NCBI GenBank assembly: GCA_013397455.1
Contig: VYZB01000535.1
Location: 161,999 to 225,998 of the forward strand
Direction of reading: 5' to 3'
DNA length: 64,000 nucleotides
Source: Crotophaga sulcirostris
Taxonomy: Eukaryota > Chordata > Aves > Cuculiformes > Crotophagidae
Part shown: positions 24,846 to 38,542 of the stretch, one piece after another
How the letters are laid out: the number at the start of each line of letters is the position of its first letter
Numbering within the stretch: the stretch's first letter is position 1
The notes under the pieces: generated by a model
The model's input: the letters and a program-made list of their open reading frames with translations, nothing else
Told to the model about the DNA's origin: nothing
The model's database searches: none
Made by a program: the position numbers and the translations under genes

Positions 24846-27225
24846 ATGCCAGGTTAAATACCTCGAAACTGTTTTTAGATTCACTTGCTTCAATGAATAA
24901 TCTGCAAAAAACGTTTACACATATGCCAGTGAACATAAGAAACCTCTATAACTGTATACACAGTGTGTGGTGCCAATCAAACTCTTTTAAAAGTGAATCT
25001 AGAGAAAGAGAAGTGGTGTAATTTACATGCTACAGCGAGTATATAAGTTACTTGATTACCAAAACCTTTATTCTATTTGCTGTAACAAAGGTTCCAAAAT
25101 TGGAGTGTACTCATGGGACCACCATTTACAAGATTCATTGTGAGATGTATCAACAGTTTTGAGCCCACTTAGGTACAGGAGAACATTGCAGAACATTCAC
25201 ATTTCATAAAACCTCATGTAACAACTGCCAAACACTATAACATCTTGCTTTCAGAAGAACAATTCACCCCTTTGTACACATAACAGCAATTTTCTTAACT
25301 GCAGCAATTTTGTATGTGATGATAAATTCTGGTGGAAATTAGCCCAAAAGTTCCTCAAGAAACGTAATGCAAAGAAACTCCGTAAACTTATCAGTGCATC
25401 TTTTTCAAAGTTCATGTATTATTTAAATACTTAAATATACTTGTATTTCTTTGGAAAAATTGAATGTCTGTGCTCTTGATGCTTGCACAGGCCTTTCTCT
25501 CCCAGGATTAGTCTCACTGTAGTTTGCAGGATTTACCATGACTACTTCTAATGACTGGTTGAAAAATTGACAGGCAAGACATTTTTCCCAAGAAAAGTAC
25601 TTTGTAGAGCTTAAAAAATAGAGATCTAAGTAATCAAATTTAGAAAGGGAAGGCACATACATGTAAAGAAAGGTCATTGTGAGCTGCAGTGTGACAGGTC
25701 CAGTCCACATTAATCTATAGTGACTTGATGAAAATCCATGACTGCAGTGAATTTAGGACTGACTCCTAACAATTGCAGATCCCAGCCAAATACAACAAGC
25801 TCTTACTACAGTGATTTTCAGATTGACCCATTTGGGATAATATGCTTCATAAAAACCTAGACTGCAAAAGTTATGAGGTCTTTCTAGCTTAAACAGGTCC
25901 AAGGAACAGGACCAATTGCAATTTGAACTCTGCTTTGCCTAAGCCTTTCTGATATTTTGAAGTATCACAATAAATCCCTAATGTTTTAATTATTGTACAT
26001 TAAGTACCCTAAGTCTCCCTTAGAAAAAACATGTCCAGAAACCCCAAATAATAAAGTCTATTTCAAAAGATTTCTTTCCTTATTATTTTGCTTTCTTTGT
26101 GTGAAAATACCTTTCTGAACTATGAGTTTTGTTTCGGTCCAGTAACTTGGGATTTCAAACACCAGTTACAAGTTACAGCCTAAGCCTGTATCAGCTTACT
26201 TTATGGGAGTCCAGAGAGGTTAAATGATGATAAATGCATGATAAAATGTGAGGATTAAAAATAATGTATTTTATGAGCATCAGTACTGTGGCTGAATTCC
26301 ATTCTATTAAACCAAAACAAAATGATTTGCATTTATTCTCACTTAGTATTAAGAAAACCATGCTTTTGCTTATATGGAACTCAGAGCACAGTTCATGCCT
26401 TTCTCATGTTTGGTTTATTTCTCATGCCATCCAGCTTTTGCTGTGCTCAGTCTTTTGGTCTCAGCTTGTGCAGACTGCATTTGAACTCTAAACAATTAGA
26501 GAATCACCAAGCAGTCGGGTTAGGTGCTTTAAGTTTCATATTCTTGGTTTTGCTTTCCACTTCTCCACTATGAATTGGTGTAACTGACAAGCAATTCTGA
26601 AAAGTTAGATTTTAAACAATCTTTCAAAAAAACTGCATTTCAGTAAATTCACAATCATTTTTGTAATTTCTAATTTTACCATAATCTACTCAACTGTTTA
26701 AAAATTTAAAGGAAGCCAAGCTACCAATCTACTGAAGCCCTGGCTAAACTTCTCTATCATTGAACTCTTAAACCAGGTTTTGACAACACTATCCTTTCCT
26801 ATTGAATAAGAATATTTTTTTACCTCAGTTTATAACATGAGCTCTGATTAGTAATTAGTTCATCCACAGCTGAAAAAAAATCAAACAGAAATTGAAAAAT
26901 GGAAGGGAGGTTATTCTCTTCTTTCTGTCTGTATATAACAATACAGTGTAAGAGGAAGAGATCTATCATCTCTAAAATTACGAAGGATAAGAATGAATGT
27001 AAATTGATTCAATTTAATAATTCAATTAAAGAAAATATTCCTTTTGTTTAATAATTGAATTTAGATGAATTTGTATTGTTTTCTTATATATCTAGTCTAC
27101 TTAGGGTAATTTATTTCAGTAGCATCGACATTAATTCTGAGATTTTTTTATCCATTGGAATTATAATTTCTACACAAATGAGAATACAATCATTATCCAA
27201 CGTATAATAAATGCAAATATAAAAT

Positions 27226-27330
27226 TATCTATACACGATATAAAAATTATATAAATACATAATATAACGTGCATATATGTATATATATACACACATATTA
27301 TATGTTTATATAAATAATATATACAAGATA
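27226..27330. repeat. AT-rich (TA)n-like low-complexity tract
   Basis: Interrupted TATA/TACATA units including GTATATATATACACACATAT. No gene-like content. Confidence 0.8.
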
Positions 27331-28576
27331 CACTGAAAAGACAAGGCTATTTGGCTCAGTCAAACTGTTACAGAGTCAAATTCACTCAAAATTTGTTAGA
27401 GCAAATTCTCACGTACTCAGCTACTTACAGAGAGAAACACAAGACACTCTTTCCAGGTGCCTTTGCCCTGCCTAGTAAGAAGCATCACCCTGTCAAAAAC
27501 ATTTGAACAATTATCATAGTAGATTTGTCATTTTAGAAACTTAGTTTCTGGGCTGCTTGAAAGAGAAAAGGAAGCAAATGCATCACAGATTTTTTTTCCT
27601 CCTATTACAAGAAGATATTTACAACAATTTCACATTTGTTCAAATGGTGAAAATACACGCTAATTATAATGAATTTTCTGAAAAGTTTCATAGCTACAAT
27701 AGTTTTATGAGTCATTTATTAGAAAAGATTGAGGTTTGAGAGAGGATCCAGCTGTAACTTGCCCTGAGCGCTGTACAAATTCTTTAGTAAGTACTGATGA
27801 CTTTCTTTGTGTCTGCGTGCTTGAAAAAAATACCTAGTAGTTTTGTTTATCGACACAAAAACTTGTTTAAACTTATTCAGAACTGTGTTTCTGGTTTTAT
27901 TGAACATAATTTGTCTGTTTCTCCTATTAAGGATACTTTCACACAAATGATCAAAATTATGAGATTCACACAGAAGCAGAGCAAATGTGATGGTGGTCAA
28001 GTTTTGATGTTTTCTGAGGTAAGAAGACTACAAAACATCTCTACAGTGTTTTGGCTGGGGGATAAGTACTTTAAAGGCATAGCACACGATATTTTCCTTT
28101 CGCCCAGAAAAAAAAAGTAAAGTAGATTTTTTTTGACAAATTAATTATCCTAACTTCTGCATAAATCATCTAAGTAAACTGAGTCAGACCTCTCTGTTCC
28201 AGCCTTTCTAGGAGCCACTGTTTGGCACCAAGGCATACTCGTGCTTTCCAATAATCTTAAGGGAAGATAAATTAAGGAAAAGTTAAAATCTTGGGGGAAA
28301 AAAAACCACTTAGCTGTGATGGTGTTTGGTTTAAATATTAAGAATATAATCAGTAAAATCTGCTCTGCCTTAGTGGGTCACTTGCTGTCCCCCAGCTGAT
28401 TTATTTCTAGATTCAGAGGTGTTGCCTAAATGTTCTACTACGCAAACCAATAAAAGGTGACAAGGTGCCAAGTGCCTCTGAAGTCTCCTGCTGGGTCTGC
28501 TGCCTCCACCAAAGCATATGCTTACTGCATGTTCCTGGAGTAACAGTTTCTCTTTTGAGTTACTGATCTAAAAAAA

Positions 28577-28750
28577 CAGAATCATAGAACGTCCTGAGTT
28601 GGAAGGGACCCACACGGATCATCAAGTCCAATTCCTGTCCCTGCACAGGACAAACCCAACGTTGTGTCTGAGGGTGTTGTCCAAATGCTTCTGCAATACT
28701 GTCAGGCTTGGGGCCATGTGGTTCTGCCAGAACTGCCCTCTCCTCTGTCC
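28577..28750 (-). mobile_element. CR1 LINE 3' fragment (divergent subfamily)
   Basis: It opens AGAATCATAGAACGTCCTGA, then TTGGAAGGGACCCACACGGA and ATCAAGTCCAATTCCTGTCC. This is typical of a CR1 subfamily distinct from the others in the window. The 5' limit is uncertain. Confidence 0.85.
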
Positions 28751-29545
28751 AGATAAAGGCAGAAAGAAAAGAAAAACCCTCCTGAAATTGCTCTGATATT
28801 TTTACCTCGGCAACCTTACAGATCCCAGTGGAGACTCGAGGCTGTAACTCAACACACGATTTTGCATAATTGGACGCATCTTAAATTGCAGTCTCCTAGT
28901 GTTGCGAACCCTGGAGTCTGACCTTGGCTTTAATTTTTAAAAGTTTACTTTGCCGAAGCTTCTCCTTTTCAACTTCAGTGATATTCAAAACAATGACAGA
29001 GCAGCTGATAACTGCAAAGTGGGCAAATAACAGAGAGCTCATCAAACTTTTTTGTACTCAGATACCATTCTAAACATGAGCAATATTAGGAACAGAGCAC
29101 GATTTAAATGTGCTTTGACATGGGAGATGATACCAGGGAAGATAAATGTTTTAAATCAAACTCTATTTAAGATAAGCGTGGCATACAAAGTAGCTACTTG
29201 ACTCTTGAATTTAAAAGTGCAGTTATTCAGACACATACTTAAATATACAAAACTCTAGCTGGAAAATATGTTCAATGAGCAATTATATTAGTAAAGAAAA
29301 TACAATGTGCTCAGGCAGTATGGCATTTCATTTATTATTATTCCTCAACTAATTTTTACAACTTGCCATAGTGCATGTTTGAAGCCAAATTGAAAGTACA
29401 GGTGCACCAACATGGGAAAAAGTATTTTCAATAGTTGCAGAAAAAGTATATAGTCAGACCTGAAGTTGCATAAATCAACGTCTTCAACTGCTTAGCTGTG
29501 TGCCAGAGGAAGAAAAAGCCTCAGAAAGAAACAGAGTAATGTTCA

Positions 29546-29661
29546 AAAAGCCTGCAGATGTGGCACTTTGGGACAGGGTTCAGGAGGCAGGGTGGGGTTG
29601 GGCTGATGGTTGGACTGGAGGAGCTTAGAGGTCTTTCCTAACCTCAGTGATTCTGTGATGC
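29546..29661 (+). mobile_element. CR1 LINE 3' end fragment, old
   Basis: GATGTGGCACTTTGGGACAG, GGGTTGGGCTGATGGTTGGA and AGAGGTCTTTCCTAACCTCA followed by GATTCTGTGATG identify about 115 bp of CR1 3' end in plus orientation. Confidence 0.85.
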
Positions 29662-31399
29662 TACTGCCATCTCATGCTCTTTAGCCGACATGCTTGTGTG
29701 TAGTAAGCCCAAACAGGAACTGCCAAGCTTTGTGGGCTTGCAGATGAAGAGCATCCTGACCATCCCACCCTGACTGATAACGTATTTGGAAATTCATCTG
29801 CTTATCTACTTCCTTTCCCCATTCCTTTTAGGGACACACACATGCCCCCTCCAGTATTCAAGAGCTCTATTCCCACCTTGAGGCTTATTTCACTACGTTT
29901 TGCCCTATTTAGACCGTTGCTTTAAGTCATCCTTCCAAAGTTCAAGATAGTTCTCCAAGGAGCCCCTCAGAAACTTCTTTTCATCCCAGTTTTGGCAGTC
30001 AGCTCTCGTCACATATTTCATTTTTTACTTTAGACGCAAGTCCCCATCCAAACCAGTCCAAGGCCAAAGAGGAGGAACAGCCTCCAAATATGGTGAGAGC
30101 TAAGCTGGTTTCTGGAGTAGTTTAGCACATTGGCATGCATAAGAATGCAGAGAACTGGAACGAGCTTTAAATACCGCTCTAAATAAGACTGTGGTGAAAT
30201 GTTCAGAGCTTAAAGCTATGCAGAAAATACTGAAATAGATAAAAGAATAACTACGACCTCATTAGTAAATATAACTCCGTCATGATTGACTCCAGCAATG
30301 AAATGCTGCTTCATCTCTCTCTGGATACATGTCCAATGAAACAAAAGTTAAGTCCTTAACTTAGAAACTTTACCAGCTCCTTATAAACCAAGTACTAACA
30401 TCAAACATGAAGGATGTTTTTTTCCAAAGCAATTACACTGGACAGTTATAATAAAAATAATTCCCAGTATACTCTTCAGTATCCACCAACTGAAGCTTAA
30501 TTCAGATCACACAATGATTTTGCTTGCAACTAGGATTATTTTCTTTCTTCCCACTGCAGTTGGATGATCCTTTCATTTTTTCCTCTCAACTTAAAACTAA
30601 CAGTATTTCATAGTATTCTATGTGTGAACTCTGAGGACACCAGTTCCAAGAGGATCTCAAACAGCAATAACACTGATCAAGTGACCCTCTACGTATATCA
30701 CAGTCAGCAATAATCTGGCACTAAAGAAATAGTTATTTATACAAGTATTTAAATGTGGAAATATAAGAAAATGGGAAGTTTTGTATATCTAATCCTGGAA
30801 ACACATAGGCCTGGTATTCACATTCAATGTACTGCACACACAAGTCAAGACCACATCTCACAAAGCATGAGCATTTTTCCTCTTGGTCCATAAGAGCAGT
30901 ATCTAGCACGTGTTTGAAACTGATTCTTACTCTCTTGTCCTCCAGTTATAAAGAAATAAAGCAAATTCAACACTAGCCTGTGGGATAAAGGAGTGCCCGT
31001 GGTTACAAACCTCAGTCTGGCTGCACTGCAACTCAACACAAACGCTTGTATAATCGTTTAGGAAAAGCTTAATTCTCCCAGAGCTCATTTTTAACTTCTA
31101 CAATACACAAAAGAGTACATCCGATACTTTGGCACTGTATATTTTGGAAAAGAATAATTTGAGATCTCAGAATATTACCTTACCATTTAGAATATGTAAC
31201 TGTGGGAGCTTTTAAAATATAAAATATTGGAGCACATATCTATAAAAGAATTAAAACTATAAATTGTATGAACACTTTAAATTATTTCTTTTTATACACA
31301 TTTAATGATTTAGTTTAAAACAGAAACTAGTTAAAAAGAGCGTATTGAAAAATGCTTATCCAAATAAGAGATACGCACAGAGATATGATTTAGTAGGGG

Positions 31400-31466
31400 A
31401 CACACATGGCTGGACTCCATGATCTCAAAGGTCTTTTTCAGCTAAACAATTCTATGATTCTATGAA
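31400..31466 (+). mobile_element. CR1 LINE 3' end, short
   Basis: TGGCTGGACTCCATGATCTC followed by AAAGGTCTTTTTCAGCTAAA and CAATTCTATGATTCTATGAA is a CR1 3' terminus of about 65 bp with two tail units. Confidence 0.85.
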
Positions 31467-32080
31467 ATGCAATTGCTATGGACAAAGCAAGGCTCCTCTC
31501 TTAAAAAAATGTAACATTTCGCATTTGTGCTCCAGTGTTCCTTAAAAATAAGCACTAAGTAATTTACAATTAGCAAAATATAAGCATATTTAAGCTAAGA
31601 TTTACAAGTTAATTAAATAAGATGTTTTAATGGCCAAAACATTTTATTATGAAATAGAAAATATTCCTAGCTGGAAAGTCACCAGCGGTTTTTAAAGGAT
31701 GCCATTACTCTGCCATTATTTTGAGAAAGCTCTGGCCTCAAAGAGGGAAATTTTCTAAATGCACTGTACAAGTCCTTGGCAAATTGCATAATATTCATTA
31801 AATTGAAATAGACACCCCGATGTCTCCTGTAAAGATGTCCCAAGGAGTCAATTTTCAAGGAATTCATAATGTAGGCAGCAAGTTACCGGAGAAGGAGACA
31901 TGCATCACCTAAGAAGGCCCTGAATGAATCATTTAGAGAAGGAGGTGATGTGGCACATTTTGGTGGTTTATTTGTTAAGCTCCATGAGACCCCGCACCAG
32001 TCACCTCCTTCAAGTGACAACAGAGACAACCTGCCAGCCACACACTACATACACCAGATTTCCTTAGACACTTCCTAGCT

Positions 32081-32495
32081 TTCATAGAAATCACAGAATG
32101 CTTTGGGTTGGAAGGGACCTTTACAGGTCACCCAGTCCAACCCCCCTGCAGGAGCAGGGACATCTTTAACCAGATCAGGTAGCTCAGAGCCCCATCCAAC
32201 CTGACCTTGAACGCTTCCAGAGATGAGACCTTTACCACTTCCCTGGGAACCTGTTCCAGTGTTTCACCACCCTCATTATAAAAAAAAAATAAATTTCTTA
32301 CATTCAATCCACATCTGCCCTCCCTTAGTTTTAAATCATTCCCCCTCATCCTATCCCTGCACTCCCTGATAAAGAACCTCTCCCCAGCTTTCCTGTAGCC
32401 CCCTTTAAGTACTGGCTGCTATAAGGTCTCCCCCTCTCTTCCCCAGGCTGAATAACCCCAACTTTCTCAGCCTGCCCTCATATGGGAGGTTTCTA
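32081..32495 (-). mobile_element. CR1 LINE 3' fragment (about 415 bp)
   Basis: It starts TCATAGAAATCACAGAATGC and TTTGGGTTGGAAGGGACCTT, continues through CCCCATCCAACCTGACCTTG, CCCTCATCCTATCCCTGCAC and CTGATAAAGAACCTCTCCCC, and ends near CCTGCCCTCATATGGGAGG. Minus orientation. An internal A-run of 10 interrupts it at about 32281-32290. Confidence 0.92.
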
Positions 32496-34149
32496 GGATG
32501 AATATATTGGTATTGATATAAACATTATACAATGTTTTAAAATGCCCCACGGTTTTCACATTGGGCTGTACTTAGTGTGGCAGGCTGCTACCATCATCAC
32601 TCCATAAGTACTACAGACAAGAGAGTAACAGCTTCCTTTAGGAGACAGACTTATTCCTATCTCTCATAAAACAGCACTATTACAAAACAATCCAACATTT
32701 AATTTATTAATGTGGAATAAGAGACAGGATTTACTTGTCATCATCATTATTTATAACTCTACTGATGTGTCCACTGTTACACAAAAGGGCAGTGTATCCC
32801 AAGTGAGCTGCAGCCAGAGCTTGACCAACACTCCCATAACAACAGATTAAAAAACTTAAAACATGCAAATGAAATCCTGATTTCTTTTACTCTGTATGGT
32901 GCTATATAGAATTAACTTTAATAAATGTAACCAAAGCGAGAATTGTCCTTAATGATCCTTCTAGTTTACACCTCAATATTTCAACAGCTGTTTCACTGCT
33001 AAACTATATTTAAAATATCCTTGAAAGTCTTCATGAGGGGGCTGAGATGTTAAATAATGAAAACTCAAAAGCCAACTCCATGCTGGGGAAACAGGAAGCT
33101 ATTTAATCAAGTTGGGCTCTTACCTGGTCAAAAGAATTACGGTTGGTATCAACTCACAAATATTATGCCTCTGAGATAGGGAAATTGTGCTGGCTCCATT
33201 TTCAAATAGATATGGGAACTGAGATAAGTTACAAAATGTGAATTACGGATGGAAACTGGTATTTAATATGCAGCATGGTGCTTTCAGAAACCTGCCTTCC
33301 TCCTCTGTCCTCATCCCTTATCTACTCACCCATCGGGACAGTTGCAAAGCTGGTGAGGCACAGGGTGAAACAGTTGATGGGAACCTGCATAACAAGGCAC
33401 GTGTCAGTACATGTACATTTCAAAAACTGATTGTGATTTCCCAGAACCACCACATTTCATGGATAATTTGAAGAGAAGAACCCTTTCTAAACCACCTCAG
33501 TCCATAGCTGTACAACGAAGGACGTGCATATGGAGTAAGTTAACTGCAAGGAAAAGAACCACATCACAGTGAAATTCAAGCCCCCAAGTAACTGGGTGAA
33601 CTACTCACAATGTTCTTCTCCTGAGCCAGGACCACTCTTCCTATCTCCTTAGCATCCAGAAAACCTACTGTTGTCAGCAAACAGACTTTTCTGTCTTGCT
33701 GCCTCAAGGAAAAGGAAAAGACAGGCAAAAACATTTTTCTTCTGAGAAAAGTGTGCTGAAAGACTAGTGGGAGCACCGAAAAATAATAGTTATGGGGCAG
33801 GCTGGGGGTGGAGAGAGTGCTCCAGTTTTCTGCCATTCTGGTTGGGTTTTATTCTGCCAAACATGAAGAGAATTACGCATCGTGATTTCCATATCAAAAT
33901 TTGCACAGTGTTTGCCCTCATTCAAAACACAGTTTGGCACCCAGTGCCAAAGATCCACTACTGAGGAGATTTCCCTTAATGGCCACCCTGCAAACAGCTG
34001 GGATATTCATTTAGAGCTGGCCTTAAGGAAACAGACCTCTCTCTGGTCTGAGAGTCTTCACAGCATGGCTCTTACAAACACATACTTAAGTGGAGCTTAG
34101 GAGTTAAGTGCTTCGCAGAACACACATCAATATCACGGTTCAAGAAATA

Positions 34150-37100
34150 CTGCGGTAGTGCATTGTGGTGCTTTATTAGTGTTAGACATGCAATATATAT
34201 TTAATGAACAGAAATTAAAATATCAAGATAACATTTTAATCAAATTAAAGGAGTTGAAGTTGCAATAACGAAACAAAAAATAAAGGTTTTCATGCTTTCT
34301 AAGTTTATAGATCTCACATGTGCATATAGTTGTGATTCTGTACCGTTATTAAATGTTGACAAACTACCACTGATTGCACGAGACGAAATCAAGTTATAAG
34401 CAATGTTTGGATCTTTTACAGACTTCCTGTATAACCTGGATCTTCAGCTTTTTACAGTACATCATAATACAAGACATCTGGAAGCTTCTAAAATGAATAG
34501 GAATGGCTCCACCACTTGTAACACACAGTGGCTTCTTCAACGTACAAATCATGAAAGAGAAAGCGAATGCCCACCATGACTTCTTCAACAGAAACAAAAC
34601 CCTTCACAAACAGATTAAAGTGCTACCTATTGCATATTAAATACTTCCAGCGACTGCGTCTACACTTAGAAGTCATAAATCCCTGAAAATAGGGTTTCAT
34701 ACTGAAAGTGCTGACAGACCCTTAAATCGAGCATCATCAACAGAGCAGCGCTATAATCCTTCAGCACGTACTTCAAAGAGAGGAAGTTAGTCAACACGCT
34801 TTAAATATCACTGTTTTAGAAGTCCACAGCTAACGCCTCTATCATATCTACAACAGTAACCGATACATAAAGAGCAAAAAAAGCAGGAGCTTACTTTACA
34901 TCCTTGATGTAGGATAATAATTTTTCTTTAAAGCTGGAAGTGTAAATAAACCTCCAGTGCAGCAGTAAACATATTAAGACAGCAGTTCTGTTTGTTTTAA
35001 GATGCATCCAAGAAAGGGCATCCTGTACAGAAAGAAATGCAGACTTGTACCTAATGAGTGTGACTTTCGTTAGGTCTCCAGATCATGAAACCTTTCTAAA
35101 TGCCAGGCAACATTTTCACAGCTGGGAAATTACAAATAGTTCTTGAGACAGAGCCAAAAGCAATAAATGTTGTTATGGATAATCTAGGGAGAATGCTACA
35201 TTCATTAGTAGGTGGAAAACCAAGCTAAGCGTAAAATACAGCAGCAAGAGGTAAGGTATATAAATATTAAACATCTTTCTTGAATGGCAGAAAGTCTAAA
35301 GTTGTTACTGACAACACTAAAGTATGGCCTTGATATTTGTTCAGTAAAGTAAGCAAAGTGCATGGCTATGAGCAGAGCTGTTTCAAAGGATAATTCAAAA
35401 TACAGAGTGTGCATGGATGAACTCTTAGGCTGGTTTTTGAGAAGAAAAAAAATCAAAATAATGTGGAGATGTTAAAAATTTTCAGCCCTACATTTTAAAG
35501 GGCAAGAAAGACTGATTGTAACTAAAGTTATTATGGTTTTAAAACGATCTGCAGGGAAGTTTACAATTTTATCCTATGAGAGAAACAGAACTTTGTTTTC
35601 AGCATAGAAATTACTCTGTATAAAATGTATTCATTCAGAAGTTCAAAACACACATGGGGTGAAAATGTTTTTAAAAAATAATCTCAAAATAGAGAAATAA
35701 GGTAAAAATTTCTTTCTAAGCAGAAAATGATGCACATGTAATCTTTCCTGAATTTCTCCAAAAGCAGCCTAATTCAGCTATAAGAACTCTATGAAGCTAT
35801 TTTCATAGTTGTAAATGTCCCACCCTGCCTCTCTTCATAACTTTACCTTTCCTAAATTGCATTTGTCGCTCTCCCCTCTTTGTTGATGAACTGTTAGAAA
35901 CAAAAGGTGCTTTTATTCACTTACAGATCAGATAAAGACTAGATAGCACATTCAAAGCTTCACTAAATTTCTTCCTTAATGCACAAAAATTGATCTTTTC
36001 GCTACCTTTAATCTGCTTATCATTCTTGGTATGCAAATATGTCAAATGATCTGCTTTTAGTCAATTATGCAGTTTGATATTCTACATTTACATTCTAAAA
36101 GACAAGATTTCAGAGGCGCTAAATATAGTAGAGTTTAATTTTAATAATTATAAGTTGGCTTGCAAGTGAGAAGTCATTGGAGCATATTCTCTGGTTAGTT
36201 TACCTGTTAAACCCCATCAGTGTGGACGACTTAATCATTGCAGATACTGCAGATGGGCTCACACCAGTTACCTTGAAAATGACTGTGGAATTCAAAGCAA
36301 ATGCATACCACTTCCCTGTTAACAATATGAGAAAACTACTTGCTTCGCCCAAACATTTGAAAATGTTTAAGAACTTTTTATGGAAATACTGAGTACCTGA
36401 AATACATCTTGGTGTAATTAGGAAATTAAAACCTAATTGAGTGCAAAACTGAACTTCCAACAGTAAACGTACCATAATTCAGTACATAACCTTTGGCACT
36501 TTGAATATATTACAACAAATTTACAGTCATTTAGATCTTAAGTGGGTCAAAAGAACATTCACGTGGTTTATGAGGTACCAAACTTGATAAATCCTTAGGT
36601 CGTCAAAAGAGAGACCACCTGATGAAGGGGGCCTGTTTCTAAATGCCAAGCACTGCAATCAGGTTGGGTTTGAATCACTCGAGCTCCAGCCAGGCACAAT
36701 GATCAACGCTAAGGGATCTCAGTGTTGGGTTAGGAACACTCCAATTTTAGGGACACAGCACTAGGGGGATGGGAGGTAGTTCCTAAAAAAATATGAAGAA
36801 AATAAGAAGGAGGGACAGAGAAGAGAAGAAGAAAAAGCAAAAAGTAGTAAACTAAATGTAAAAAAACTGTACAAAGAAACATTTTTTCTAACAAGAATAA
36901 TTCTGTCCTGTCACACAATAACATTGTCAAAAGCATTCAGATAGTAGAACTCCAGATCTTCATTATTCAAGATATTACTAACTTTTGCAGTTTTAAAAAC
37001 AAAAAGATATTTGCAGCTTTTACAACAAAACCAAAAAATTGGACTTTAACTTCAAGGTTTTTTTCCTCCTCAGCAAGAGCCATTATATGGTTAGGCAAGA

Positions 37101-38542
37101 AAAAAACCCAAACAGATCAGGTGTAAAAAAAGAAGAGGAGGAGGAGCCAGTCAGTTTTCTTAGATTCAAATCTAAAATACTCTCTGTACTTTTTTAATGT
37201 CATCTTACTGTTTCACAGCAACAGACAACCCCACTGAGACTCTTATGAAGGAAATAAAAATAAAAATTAAAATCTATTTATGTTAATAAAGTGAGGGTTC
37301 TTCTCCTACTGTACTTTTCTCATTATATGTTCATCTCTGCATGTTGCCAATGCATTAAAAAATTGATACCTTTCTCATATGACATTTTACAAACCATTGT
37401 CAAATGATCAGGAAGACAATGAACACCTTTTTCTTTCATTTGCCTGAATGAAAACTGACTTTTAGAAGTACAAGGATTACAGGCTTTATTTTTTTTAACA
37501 AAAAGCCTTTAAGTACACTATATGTGTTTAAGCAACAAAGACTATTTTTCTGAAGGCATATATTTTTTTGTCATAAGATTTAAAAAAACGAAAATATCAT
37601 GTAAAACTCAACCTTAAATTGAGTCAGTGCTGTTATTTGAATTATCATGTCTACTTAAGTCAGTCTGTTCATTTCTCTTACATTTTCACCGTAGCACTTT
37701 GACTGAGCAAAATATTCATATCTTTATTCCTTACTTTTCACTTGTCCTAGTTCCGACTCTATTAACACTGATTGAAGTACTTGAAAATAGAAAAAGGCAT
37801 GCAATAACTTCATACAAAAAGATCCTCAGAACAACCTTATGTCATGAGCTCACTACGAAAGTTCAATCATTATACACAAAATTCAGCATTTAAATGTAAA
37901 ATAACTGATTCCAGCATGAGCCATTACTGAAATGGTATGGTTTGGGTTTTTTTTTTTTTTTTACACTGTTATACAAAAAGCACATTTTATAGAATACAGC
38001 ATATATTCCGCAAAGATTGTGCATCACTGTTTTCCTCTAATATGTGTAGAACAAACCACATTCCATTGCAACAAACCACACTTAGCTTTAGGAAAGCGTA
38101 CTGCACCAGCTTGAAAACAGTGGTCTCGATGGCATGCTGCAACATCAGAATATTTGCATAATATCAATAATCATTCAAGAACACATTCGTTAACAGCACA
38201 GGCTGCCCAGTTGAGACTGCCATGTGGTGAACACTAAGCTATTATATGAACTTCATGGACCTAATTAATGTGTATTATCTACTCTACTGTAATTATGCTG
38301 GCCTGTAAAGGTGTGTTCAAAAAAACCAAAGTTATTTAGGTAATCTAACAGGACATTACTTTTGGCAGTCCCTGCTAGTGTTTGGAGTAAAAAAAAACCA
38401 AAATAAACAAAATCCCCTCACATTATAGTCCCATCCTCTCCTGATTCCTGGAGTTTCTTAAAAGAAAAGGAATGTCAAAACATTAAAGTGTGATTTCCTT
38501 CGCTAATGTGTCCAGCAGAAAGTACCATCAAGTACAATTGTC
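34150..38542 (-). other. RAB11FIP2: Predicted RAB11FIP2 3' UTR (about 4.4 kb)
   Basis: From the stop codon down to about 34150 there is no CR1 copy, although copies are frequent on both sides. That is consistent with selection against insertion in an exon. The stretch is AT-rich and without plausible coding potential. It contains a 16-T run (37947-37962; a 16-A run in the mRNA) and further AATAAA hexamers in mRNA sense at 37723-37728, 37485-37490 and 35912-35917, which could give shorter isoforms. The distal end is set by the poly(A) signal at 34172-34177. The extent is inferred and would need transcript data. Confidence 0.6.
34172..34177 (-). terminator. RAB11FIP2: Predicted distal poly(A) signal of RAB11FIP2 (AATAAA)
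   Basis: The plus strand reads TTTATT, which is AATAAA in the transcript. Downstream in the transcript come CA dinucleotides at the expected cleavage distance and then a GU-rich element, TTGATGTGTGTTCTG (about 34133-34119). This is the usual arrangement of signal, cleavage site and downstream element. It sits at the lower edge of the repeat-free 3' block. Confidence 0.55.

Larger units (their letters stand above)
22767..28576. other. Non-coding sequence around a CR1 copy
   Basis: It contains the CR1 at 24393-24845, the AT-rich tract at 27226-27330 and a short AT inverted repeat at 27019-27062. Otherwise it is unique AT-rich sequence with no gene seen. Confidence 0.55.
28751..34149. other. 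Non-coding sequence between desert CR1 copies and the RAB11FIP2 3' end
   Basis: CR1 pieces lie at 29546-29661, 31400-31466 and 32081-32495. The rest is unique. No gene or RNA gene was recognised before the predicted poly(A) site of RAB11FIP2. Confidence 0.55.

Noticed and set aside
27797..28120. 107-codon open frame, plus strand
   Set aside because: AT-rich chance frame with a Lys tail from an A-run. No family resemblance.
34150..38542. Open frames inside the predicted 3' UTR (for example 36177-36392 and 37627-37893)
   Set aside because: Short, AT-driven and without homology. They lie in transcript sequence after the conserved stop codon.
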